From IMG/VR virus record IMGVR_UViG_3300020405_000038, positions 1 through 20,238 of that record: a stretch of DNA of 20,238 bases; one strand, given 5' to 3'. The number at the start of each line of letters is the position of its first letter. Position 1 is the first letter of the stretch. Shown here in pieces: positions 12,966 through 19,667 of the stretch. This DNA is from a virus. The notes beneath the pieces are model-generated. The model searched no databases and had not been told where the DNA came from. It saw nothing but the letters and a program-made list of their open reading frames with translations. The position numbers were made by a program, and so were the translations under genes.

Positions 12966-13746
12966 CGAAAAAGGTAAAGAAGAAATACCACTTTGGCTAG
13001 ACTGGGATAATAAATATTGGTGTGCTTACTTCTTTGCAGAAGTTTCTGCTCTAGCTTATCATGATGGCACTAGAGTAAAGAGAGAACTTAAACAACTAGG
13101 TTTCAACTCTTATAGATTTCTAGATGTTGATGGTGCCCAATGTCATATATTTAATGATACTGAAAATATTGTTATTGCATTTAGAGGTACAGAGCCAGAT
13201 GAGTTCTCTGATGTAAAAGCTGATTTATTAGCATTGAAGAGAAAATCTAGAACTGAAGGACAAGTGCATATGGGTTTTAAGTTAGAACTCAGGAAAGTTT
13301 GGAATGATATTGTAGGCATATTAGATAAAAAGAAAACTCATAAGATATGGATATGTGGACATAGTTTAGGTGGTGCAATGGCAACATTGTGTGCTAGTAG
13401 ACTAGAAGAAAGAAATCCATTATTATATACTTATGGTTCACCTAAAGTAGGTGGTAAAGAATTTGTAGCTAACTGTGAAGTTGAACATTACAGATTTTGT
13501 AATAACAATGACATAGTTCCGTCTGTGCCATTTTGGTTAATGGGTTACAGACATCACGGTAACTTACAGTATATTAACTATTATGGTAATATACGTAATC
13601 TTACAGTATGGCAAAAGTTTAAAGACTCTATCAGAGGTAGATGGAAAGCTTTACGTAAATTGCAATTGTTTGATGGAATATATGATCACAATATTACGGG
13701 CTATTCTGATAAGATTAAAAAGATTTGGGAGAATAATCAGAAGTGA
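12946..13746 (+). CDS. Class 3 lipase family protein (alpha/beta hydrolase)
   Basis: The 266-residue protein has the class 3 lipase layout: oxyanion region IAFRGTEPDEF (77-87), nucleophile elbow GHSLGG (138-143, S140), LYTYGSPKVGG (160-170), Asp in NNNDIVPSVP (D189), and a late His in YDHNITGY (H248). These form the expected Ser-Asp-His triad. The family hydrolyses acylglycerols or phospholipids. There is no signal peptide, so it would act in the cytoplasm or reach membranes only at lysis. It lies between two lipoprotein genes next to the spanin-like pair, which suggests help in membrane breakdown or lipid recycling; both are inference. GAGGG (12933 region) precedes the ATG. Confidence 0.88.
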   Translation: MRKFFRNEKGKEEIPLWLDWDNKYWCAYFFAEVSALAYHDGTRVKRELKQLGFNSYRFLDVDGAQCHIFNDTENIVIAFRGTEPDEFSDVKADLLALKRKSRTEGQVHMGFKLELRKVWNDIVGILDKKKTHKIWICGHSLGGAMATLCASRLEERNPLLYTYGSPKVGGKEFVANCEVEHYRFCNNNDIVPSVPFWLMGYRHHGNLQYINYYGNIRNLTVWQKFKDSIRGRWKALRKLQLFDGIYDHNITGYSDKIKKIWENNQK

Positions 13747-13937
13747 AATACTTAATACCTGTAGCACTATTACTAAGTGCATGTTCGTATTTACCTGAAC
13801 CACTAAATGATCCGTATGTATCTGAGTTCGGTAAGAAATGTAACGAGAAGACTTGGAGTTATATTTGGATATATAAAAGAGGTGAGAATCTAACTGCAAG
13901 TGAAGAACAATGTAAAATACCAATAAGGAAACCTTAA
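13743..13937 (+). CDS. Small lipoprotein (64 aa), GTG start
   Basis: MKYLIPVALLLSACSYLPEP is a short lipoprotein signal with lipobox LSAC (C15). The mature chain is about 50 residues, with prolines near the start and two further Cys (KKCNEKTWSY and EEQCKIP) that could form a disulphide in the periplasm. The GTG start overlaps the lipase stop by four bases (GTGA), with GGGAG upstream. Size, proline content and context are as good for an o-spanin as those of the longer lipoprotein before the lipase, so which of the two pairs with the i-spanin-like protein is open. It could also be an outer-membrane exclusion lipoprotein. Confidence 0.75.
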   Translation: MKYLIPVALLLSACSYLPEPLNDPYVSEFGKKCNEKTWSYIWIYKRGENLTASEEQCKIPIRKP

Positions 13938-14171
13938 ATGACAATAATAGAAACTAGTTTAGGTGTAAAAGTAGATCCGAGTAGAATAGCATTATCTTCA
14001 GCGACACCAATTGTAAAATCTGGTGCATTCTATATTTTTAGTATTAGAGTTAGTTCAGATGATGTAAGAGAGTATTCTTTTACTAGTAGAGATAGAGCAT
14101 ACTCCATGAGAAAAGTTCTAATAGCACACTTAGAGAAAAAAATTAGACATGAAGAAAGAAAATCTGCATAA
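13938..14171 (+). CDS. Hypothetical protein (77 aa)
   Basis: Not recognised. It is a soluble 77-residue protein that looks like a short beta sheet (GAFYIFSIRVSSDDVREYSF) followed by a basic helix (YSMRKVLIAHLEKKIRHEER). No signal peptide or membrane segment is present. AAGGAAA lies six bases before the ATG. The gene follows directly on the lipoprotein stop and ends in TAATG, coupling it to the next membrane-protein gene, so it belongs to the same operon. Confidence 0.72.
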   Translation: MTIIETSLGVKVDPSRIALSSATPIVKSGAFYIFSIRVSSDDVREYSFTSRDRAYSMRKVLIAHLEKKIRHEERKSA

Positions 14172-14464
14172 TGTGGGAAATGATTGAAAGAATGATGAGT
14201 GATAGATTATGGATTTGGACTGCACTCGCTGGTTCTGTTGCGGGTGCTATCTTTGTCTCTTACATGAGAACTACAAGATTAGGCTTGTGGTTTTATGCAA
14301 AAGTAGATTTATTTCTAGATTATTTAATTAAAAGGTGGGGACTTACGTTTTTAGAACAGCCTGAAGATTCATGGAAACATAAGTATCCTATGATGCGCCA
14401 TAAAATAGATGAAATAGAAGAAAGACTCAAGCTTCTAGAGACAGAAAAGAAGTTTCTAGGATAG
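14171..14464 (+). CDS. Small membrane protein with C-terminal coiled coil (97 aa)
   Basis: One membrane helix is clear at about 13-31 (LWIWTALAGSVAGAIFVSY). It is followed by the segment TRLGLWFYAKVDLFLDYLIK, which may be a second amphipathic helix, then RWGLTFLEQPEDSWKHKYP and a short coiled coil (KIDEIEERLKLLETE). I recognise the RLGLW-YAKVD-FLD...QPEDxW pattern from conserved membrane proteins of T4-like marine phages; no function is established to my knowledge. Its place in the lysis region makes a holin or antiholin role possible. Confidence 0.75.
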   Translation: MWEMIERMMSDRLWIWTALAGSVAGAIFVSYMRTTRLGLWFYAKVDLFLDYLIKRWGLTFLEQPEDSWKHKYPMMRHKIDEIEERLKLLETEKKFLG

Positions 14465-14503
14465 TCAAAAATCTAACAAGTCTATACGACAAATAATAAC
14501 CAT

Positions 14504-14519
14504 AGTCAAATCTTTGACT
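14504..14519 (+). repeat. Short inverted repeat in an 84-base intergenic gap
   Basis: AGTCAAA (14504-14510) and TTTGACT (14513-14519) are perfect complements two bases apart, so the real stem is about 6 bp with an ATCT loop. No T tract follows. The gap (14465-14548) also holds AACTAAATA at 14522-14530. It may be a weak operator or processing site; nothing else is seen in this gap. Confidence 0.3.
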
Positions 14520-14523
14520 GCAA

Positions 14524-14530
14524 CTAAATA
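14524..14530 (+). promoter_or_regulatory. CTAAATA motif, possible late-type promoter element
   Basis: AACTAAATA (14522-14530) stands in a real intergenic gap, 18 bases before the ATG at 14549, after a gene end and a small inverted repeat. The same nonamer precedes the genes at 1451 and 19476. Placement fits a promoter for the 90-aa coiled-coil protein, but the match to TATAAATA is partial. Confidence 0.35.
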
Positions 14531-14548
14531 ATAGTAAGAGATTAACTA

Positions 14549-14821
14549 ATGTCTGAAAACGTAAATTTGTTCGAATACATAAACGATCTCCGTAAGGAAA
14601 GTAGAATGGAGTCCGATTTGTTGCACAGGAGAATTTCAGATATGAAAGATGAGTTGATGGCTGAAATTAAAGCCATGAGAAGTGAACAAAACGAAATCAA
14701 TCAAAAAATGGAGCAACGTGTAACTGCTCTCGAAAAATGGAAGTGGAGCATTGTCGGTGGTGCAATTGTTCTTGGCTTTCTCATCTCAATAGGTATGAAC
14801 CTAACAAAGTTCTTGACTTAA
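14549..14821 (+). CDS. Tail-anchored coiled-coil membrane protein (90 aa), XhlA/holin-like
   Basis: Residues 12-62 form an amphipathic coiled coil (LRKESRMESDLLHRRISDM...QRVTALEKWKW), followed by one C-terminal membrane helix (about 66-84, WSIVGGAIVLGFLISIGM). This layout, including LEKWKW just before the helix, is seen in XhlA-type haemolysin/holin-associated proteins and in many small phage membrane proteins. The N-terminus would face the cytoplasm. It is set apart from the lysis genes by an 84-base gap with its own possible promoter element. Its end overlaps the -35 box of the primase promoter. A lysis role is likely but not shown. Confidence 0.72.
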   Translation: MSENVNLFEYINDLRKESRMESDLLHRRISDMKDELMAEIKAMRSEQNEINQKMEQRVTALEKWKWSIVGGAIVLGFLISIGMNLTKFLT

Positions 14822-14841
14822 TCCAAACATTGTAGTATATT
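14813..14841 (+). promoter_or_regulatory. Sigma70-type promoter TTGACT-N17-TATATT, start of replication operon
   Basis: TTGACT (14813-14818) and TATATT (14836-14841) are separated by the ideal 17 bases. The -35 overlaps the last codons of the upstream gene. Transcription would begin about seven bases after the -10, at or next to the ATG at 14848, so the primase mRNA would be leaderless or nearly so. No ribosome-binding site lies between the -10 and the ATG. Confidence 0.65.
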
Positions 14842-14847
14842 GATGTA

Positions 14848-15867
14848 ATGTCATATATTGAATTGAAGTATATCAATATACTTTCTGGTAGGCTTTCACA
14901 GTTCAAACGAAAAAGTGATAACTTATTCAACTTTCGTTGTCCGTTCTGTGGTGATAGTCAAACTAATAAGTTAAAAGCTAGAGGGTATATCTATTCTAGA
15001 GAAAGTAAATTCTCTTACAAGTGTCATAACTGTGGTATTACATCTAGTATCGGTAATCTCATCAAACATGTAGACAATGCTTTGTTTAAAGAATATCGCA
15101 CGGAATCATTTATGGATACTCGTAGGATTACACCTGGTATGGATAAAAATAAATCGCAGGGAATTGTATTCACTAAGAGAAAATACCACTTTAACACACC
15201 TCTGAAAGCTTTGAAAAAAGTTTCTCAACTTAGATATGATCACCCAGTAAAGAAATATGTGACAAAACGTATGATACCAAATGAGTATCATAGAAAATTA
15301 TATTATGCACCACACTTTGCTAAGTTCGTGAATAGTCTAGTGCCAAGAAAACTATCAGAGAAGAATGATGAGCCAAGATTAATCATACCTTTCTTTGATG
15401 AGTATGAAAATCTGATGGGTTTTCAAGGTAGAGCATTCGGTAAAAATCCCTTAAAGTATATTACTATAATGTTAGATGAAGATAAGCCCAAAATATTTGG
15501 ACTAGATGAAGTTGACTGGACAAAGAAAGTGTATGTAGTCGAAGGCCCTATTGACTCTATGTTTCTACCAAATTCTATCGCTATGGCTGGGGCCGACGGT
15601 GGTGCATATATAAAAGACAAAATACAAAATGTAGTTCTTGTTTATGATAATGAAGCTAAGTCTAGTGAAATTACAAGCAAAATGTTTAAAAATATTTCAG
15701 ATGGTTACTCTATTTGTATCTGGCCAACTTTTTTAAAACAAAAAGATATAAATGATATGATACTGTCTGGATTGTCAAAAGTAGAGATTTTGCAAATTAT
15801 AAATGATAACACATTTGCAGATTTAAGAGCAAAAGTAAAACTTAGTGAGTGGAGAAAAACTGAATGA
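14848..15867 (+). CDS. DNA primase, T4 gp61-like
   Basis: The 339-residue protein has an N-terminal zinc finger (C31-PF-C34 in FRCPFCGDSQ and C59-HN-C62 in YKCHNCG) and a TOPRIM domain with VVEGPIDSMFL (E232, D236) and LVYDNE (D267). A region with RLIIPFFDEYENLMGFQGRA precedes the TOPRIM. These are the order and length of T4 gp61, which makes RNA primers for lagging-strand synthesis at the phage fork with the gp41 helicase. T4 gp61 itself is 342 residues. It is the first gene of an operon continuing into thyX with ATGA overlap. The N-terminus MSYIELKYIN has no ribosome-binding site upstream. Confidence 0.92.
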   Translation: MSYIELKYINILSGRLSQFKRKSDNLFNFRCPFCGDSQTNKLKARGYIYSRESKFSYKCHNCGITSSIGNLIKHVDNALFKEYRTESFMDTRRITPGMDKNKSQGIVFTKRKYHFNTPLKALKKVSQLRYDHPVKKYVTKRMIPNEYHRKLYYAPHFAKFVNSLVPRKLSEKNDEPRLIIPFFDEYENLMGFQGRAFGKNPLKYITIMLDEDKPKIFGLDEVDWTKKVYVVEGPIDSMFLPNSIAMAGADGGAYIKDKIQNVVLVYDNEAKSSEITSKMFKNISDGYSICIWPTFLKQKDINDMILSGLSKVEILQIINDNTFADLRAKVKLSEWRKTE

Positions 15868-16493
15868 TAGTATATCTGATTGATTCTATGGGATCAGATT
15901 TGAGTGTTGTGAATGCCGCAAGAGTTTCTTTCGATAAAGAGTCAACACAATTTGAAGACAGAGATGAGAAACTTATAAAATATCTCGCAGAGCATAATCA
16001 TTGGAGTCCATTTGGACATGCTTCTGTACAATTTAGAATCAAAGCACCTGTATTTGTTGCTCGACAATTAGTTAAGCATCAAGTGGGGTTAGTATGGAAT
16101 GAAGTAAGTAGAAGATATGTTGATGATGAACCAGAGTTTTATATACCAAAAGTATGGAGAAAACGTCCAGAAAAAAGTATAAAACAAGGATCAAGTGATG
16201 AGACTTTAGAGTACGATATAGCGGGTACAATGAAATTTGTACAACAGACATATAAGAATTTATTGAGTGAAGGAGTTGCACCAGAAATGGCTCGTATGGT
16301 TCTTCCTCAGAACATGATGACAGAATGGTTTTGGAGTGGTACACTTTATGCATTTGCTAGAGTGTGTAATTTAAGAATGAAAGAAGATGCACAAGCTGAA
16401 ACCAGAATAATAGCAGAACAAATTAACAAATTAACAAAAGAAATATTTCCTGTTTCGTGGAAATATCTAGTAGGAGAAGGCCATGCCAAGTAA
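15864..16493 (+). CDS. thyX: FAD-dependent thymidylate synthase ThyX
   Basis: ThyX methylates dUMP to dTMP using methylene-tetrahydrofolate and FAD/NADPH. The protein is 209 residues, near the usual size. It has SPFGHASVQFRIKAP (48-62), the signature region ARQLVKHQVGLVWNEVSRRY (66-85), LPQNMMTEWFWSGTLYAFAR (147-166) and LRMKEDAQAETR (170-181). The diagnostic motif RHR-x(7-8)-S appears as KHQ-x8-S (71-82), so both arginines are replaced (R to K, R to Q) while S82 and the following RRY are kept. It overlaps the primase stop (ATGA) and the reductase start (11 bases). In a phage it supplies dTTP for genome synthesis. Confidence 0.92.
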   Translation: MIVYLIDSMGSDLSVVNAARVSFDKESTQFEDRDEKLIKYLAEHNHWSPFGHASVQFRIKAPVFVARQLVKHQVGLVWNEVSRRYVDDEPEFYIPKVWRKRPEKSIKQGSSDETLEYDIAGTMKFVQQTYKNLLSEGVAPEMARMVLPQNMMTEWFWSGTLYAFARVCNLRMKEDAQAETRIIAEQINKLTKEIFPVSWKYLVGEGHAK

Positions 16494-18396
16494 TCATTTA
16501 CCGACAGAATACCAAGAATTTATACATCTCTCAAGATACTCTAGGTGGTTACCAGATAAAAAGAGAAGAGAGAATTGGGAAGAAACTGTTAGTAGATACT
16601 TTGATTTTTTTGAAGAGCATTTGAAAGAGCAGAATAATTATAAACTTACACCAGAAGAGAGAAAAGAATTAGAACTTGGTGTTCTATCACAAAAAGTAAT
16701 GCCATCAATGAGATGTCTAATGACGGCAGGTGAAGCACTCAAGAGAGAGAATATTGCTGGTTATAATTGTTCATATGTCGCAGTAGATTCACCAAGAGCA
16801 TTTGATGAAATACTGTATATTCTTATGAATGGTACTGGTGTTGGCTTTTCTGTAGAAAGACAAGATGTTTCTAAAATGCCTCTTGTAGCAGACGAGATGC
16901 ACCCTACTGATACTACAGTTGTAGTGCCTGACAGTAAGTTAGGTTGGGCTAAATCGTTAAAAGAAATTATTCATTTATTATATTCTGGCCAAATTCCAAA
17001 GTGGGATTTAAGTAAAGTAAGGCCAGCTGGAGCACCACTAAAAACATTTGGTGGTAGAGCATCTGGACCAGAACCACTCGATCAGTTGTTTAGATTTGCA
17101 ACAAACATATTTAAAAATGCAACTGGTAGAAGATTATCATCTTTAGAGTGTCATGATCTAGTATGCAAAATAGCCGAGATAGTTGTTGTGGGTGGAGTTA
17201 GACGTTCAGCACTTATCTCTTTAAGTAACCTTAGTGATGATCGTATGAGAGTCGCTAAATCAGGACAATGGTGGGAAGACAATGGGCAAAGGGCACTTGC
17301 GAATAATTCAGCATGTTATACAGAGAAGCCGGAGATCGGCATCTTCATGGACGAATGGAAAAGCCTCTACGATTCCAAATCTGGAGAACGAGGGATCTTC
17401 AATCGTGAATCTGCAAAAGAACAAGCTGGACGTAACGGTAGACGAGACAATGACTGGGATTTCGGCACAAACCCCTGCTCCGAAATCATCTTGAGGAGTA
17501 AACAGTTTTGTAACTTATCAGAAGTCGTAATACGTTCAACAGATACTATGAAGAGTTTAAAAGATAAAGTTAGATTAGCCACAATTCTTGGTACATTTCA
17601 ATCTACACTTGTAAATTTTAAATATCTCTCAAGCAACTGGAAAAAGAATACAGAAGAGGAACGTCTACTTGGCGTTTCTCTTACTGGTATTATGGACTCA
17701 TCATTGATGAATGGTAAAGATGAAGGACTAGAAAAAAGATTAGAACAGTTAAAGCAAGTTGCAGTAGAAACAAATGCAGAGTGGGCTAATAAAATTGGTA
17801 TACCACAATCAACTGCTATTACTTGTGTAAAACCATCAGGTACTGTATCTCAGTTAGTAGATTCTGCATCTGGTATTCATGCACGACATAATCCATATTA
17901 TATACGTACAGTACGTGCTGATAAGAAAGATCCTTTAGCACAGTATATGAAAGATGCAGGCTTTCCATGTGAAGATGATGTAATGAAGCCAGAGCATACT
18001 TATGTATTTTCATTTCCTATGAAAGCACCATCTGATGCAGTAATGCGACAAGATATGAATGCTATCGAACAATTAGAATTATGGCTCGTATATCAAAAGC
18101 ACTGGTGTGAGCATAAGCCATCTGTAACTATTTCTGTAAAAGAAAATGAATGGTTTGATGTTGGTGCATGGGTTTATAAGCATTTTGATTATATGAGTGG
18201 TGTTTCATTTCTACCTTACTCTGAGCATGTATATAAACAAGCACCATATCAAGATATTGAAGAGAAGAAGTATAACAAAGAAATGTCAAAGATGCCTTCA
18301 AATATTGATTGGAGTTTATTGTCAAAATATGAGAATACAGATATGACAGAAGGTTCTCAAGAGTTAGCTTGTGTTGCTGGTGGTTGTGAAATATAA
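16483..18396 (+). CDS. nrdJ: Adenosylcobalamin-dependent (class II) ribonucleotide reductase
   Basis: It reduces ribonucleotides to deoxyribonucleotides with a B12-derived radical. The 637-residue chain resembles the monomeric Lactobacillus-type triphosphate reductase. N330, C332 and E334 in TNPCSEI and C343 in KQFCNL have the same spacing as N406, C408, E410 and C419 of that enzyme. C96 (YNCSY) matches its C119, and the C-terminal C630-VAGG-C635 pair would re-reduce the active site. No separate small subunit is seen or needed. AGGAG lies six bases before the ATG, which overlaps the thyX end. Codons 281-340 are richer in C/G than the rest, a local compositional patch over the catalytic motif. 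B12 dependence ties phage growth to host cobalamin supply. Confidence 0.93.
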   Translation: MPSNHLPTEYQEFIHLSRYSRWLPDKKRRENWEETVSRYFDFFEEHLKEQNNYKLTPEERKELELGVLSQKVMPSMRCLMTAGEALKRENIAGYNCSYVAVDSPRAFDEILYILMNGTGVGFSVERQDVSKMPLVADEMHPTDTTVVVPDSKLGWAKSLKEIIHLLYSGQIPKWDLSKVRPAGAPLKTFGGRASGPEPLDQLFRFATNIFKNATGRRLSSLECHDLVCKIAEIVVVGGVRRSALISLSNLSDDRMRVAKSGQWWEDNGQRALANNSACYTEKPEIGIFMDEWKSLYDSKSGERGIFNRESAKEQAGRNGRRDNDWDFGTNPCSEIILRSKQFCNLSEVVIRSTDTMKSLKDKVRLATILGTFQSTLVNFKYLSSNWKKNTEEERLLGVSLTGIMDSSLMNGKDEGLEKRLEQLKQVAVETNAEWANKIGIPQSTAITCVKPSGTVSQLVDSASGIHARHNPYYIRTVRADKKDPLAQYMKDAGFPCEDDVMKPEHTYVFSFPMKAPSDAVMRQDMNAIEQLELWLVYQKHWCEHKPSVTISVKENEWFDVGAWVYKHFDYMSGVSFLPYSEHVYKQAPYQDIEEKKYNKEMSKMPSNIDWSLLSKYENTDMTEGSQELACVAGGCEI

Positions 18397-19439
18397 TGTT
18401 AATCTCAGAAGATATAAAACTGGATTATTCTGACGTATTGATTCGTCCGAAAAGATCCACACTTAAAACTAGAGCAAGTGTAGATATCGAAAGAAGATAT
18501 ATCTTTAGAAACAGTAAACGAGAATGGAGTGGTGTTCCCATAATGGCCGCAAATATGGATACTGTGGGAACTTTTAAGATGCATGAAGCATTATCAGACT
18601 TCAGAGTTATTACTTGTATAGCAAAAGCACTTAACAAATCTGATGATTGGTGGAAAATAGCATATAAAGGTACTCAAGATTTTCTAGGGTGTATGGCTGG
18701 TATATCTGACGAAGAGATGGAAGATGTCATAAAAGTTTGGAATAATACTCGTATGTCTTTTATTGGTATAGATGTTGCGAATGGTTATACTATAGCAGTT
18801 GTAGATGCTCTTAAAAAACTTAGAGAAAGACTTCCTCAAGCTACAATAGTTTGTGGAAATGTTGTAACTGCTGATATGACAGCCGAACTAATATTAGCTG
18901 GTGCAGATATCGTAAAAGTTGGTGTAGGCCCTGGGTCCGTTTGTACTACGAGAGTAAAAACAGGAATAGGTTATCCTCAATTATCTGCTGTTATTGAATG
19001 TGCTGATGCCGCTCATGGTTTAGGTGGACATATTATAGCTGATGGTGGTTGTAATAGTTCAGGTGATATTGTAAAAGCTTTTGCCGCTGGTGCAGATTTT
19101 GTAATGATAGGTGGTATGTTAGCTGGACATGATGAATGTAGTGGTGAATTAGTATTCGAAGATGATAACCCAGAGCCAGTTGGAATGCAGTTTTACGGAA
19201 TGGCATCAGAAACTGCTATGGAAAAACATGGTAAATTAATTACAAATGAGTATCGTGGCTCTGAAGGTAAAACTGTGACAGTTCCTTATAGAGGTCCAAT
19301 AAAACCTACAATAGTTGATATATTAAGTGGATTACGTTCAGCTTGTACTTATGTTGGTGCAAAGAATTTAAAACAACTAAGTAAGTGTACTACTTTTGTA
19401 CGTGTCAATAATACACACAATACGGTGTATGGCGTTTAA
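18396..19439 (+). CDS. guaC: GMP reductase
   Basis: It converts GMP to IMP with NADPH, feeding guanine nucleotides back to the adenine branch. At 347 residues it is the same length as E. coli GuaC. Signatures are VPIMAANMDTVGTF (47-60), the catalytic loop GVGPGSVCTTR with C183, GIGYPQLSAVIECADAAHG, IIADGGCNSSGDIVKAFAAG, IGGMLAGHDE (238-247) and FYGMAS followed by AMEKHG (266-279). The last items and the lack of a CBS domain favour GMP reductase over IMP dehydrogenase. It overlaps the reductase stop (TAATG) as the last gene of the nucleotide operon. Confidence 0.92.
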   Translation: MLISEDIKLDYSDVLIRPKRSTLKTRASVDIERRYIFRNSKREWSGVPIMAANMDTVGTFKMHEALSDFRVITCIAKALNKSDDWWKIAYKGTQDFLGCMAGISDEEMEDVIKVWNNTRMSFIGIDVANGYTIAVVDALKKLRERLPQATIVCGNVVTADMTAELILAGADIVKVGVGPGSVCTTRVKTGIGYPQLSAVIECADAAHGLGGHIIADGGCNSSGDIVKAFAAGADFVMIGGMLAGHDECSGELVFEDDNPEPVGMQFYGMASETAMEKHGKLITNEYRGSEGKTVTVPYRGPIKPTIVDILSGLRSACTYVGAKNLKQLSKCTTFVRVNNTHNTVYGV

Positions 19440-19446
19440 CTAAATA
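19440..19446 (+). promoter_or_regulatory. CTAAATA motif, possible late-type promoter element
   Basis: AACTAAATA (19438-19446) spans the guaC stop and lies 29 bases before the ATG at 19476. AGGGTAAG (19464 region) then supplies the ribosome-binding site. It is the third copy of this nonamer found at a gene start in the window, and its distance from the ATG suits a promoter. Confidence 0.4.
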
Positions 19447-19475
19447 AATGCAATCTTTCAACTAGGGTAAGAATT

Positions 19476-19667
19476 ATGCAAGATCCAGAAGAAGAAATTA
19501 CTTACGAACTCGAATGCTCAGAGTGTGGAGCAGAGTATGAAATCGTCAACATAAATAGTGATAAGAATGAACCTATTTATTGCCCATTTTGTGGGGCAGA
19601 TATTGATTTAGAAGATATCGAGGACGATGATGAGTATGACGAAGAATGGCAAGACGAAGACGAATGA
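19476..19667 (+). CDS. Small zinc-ribbon protein with acidic tail (63 aa)
   Basis: CSECGAEYEI (14-23) and CPFCGADIDL (36-45) give two CxxC knuckles of a zinc ribbon. The last 20 residues are almost only Asp and Glu (EDIEDDDEYDEEWQDEDE). Such small ribbons occur in T4-like marine phages without assigned function. An acidic tail can mimic DNA or bind basic host proteins, including RNA polymerase, but that is a guess. The ATG follows AGGGTAA. The gene overlaps the next one by about 38 bases, within the acidic tail. Confidence 0.8.
   Translation: MQDPEEEITYELECSECGAEYEIVNINSDKNEPIYCPFCGADIDLEDIEDDDEYDEEWQDEDE

Noticed and set aside
14504-14519. Inverted repeat as a terminator of the lysis operon
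   Set aside because: The stem is AT-rich, the spacing is only two bases and no T tract follows, so it is listed only as a repeat.
16483-18396. Intein or intron within the ribonucleotide reductase
   Set aside because: The frame is continuous across all catalytic motifs at normal spacing, so no inserted element is present now.
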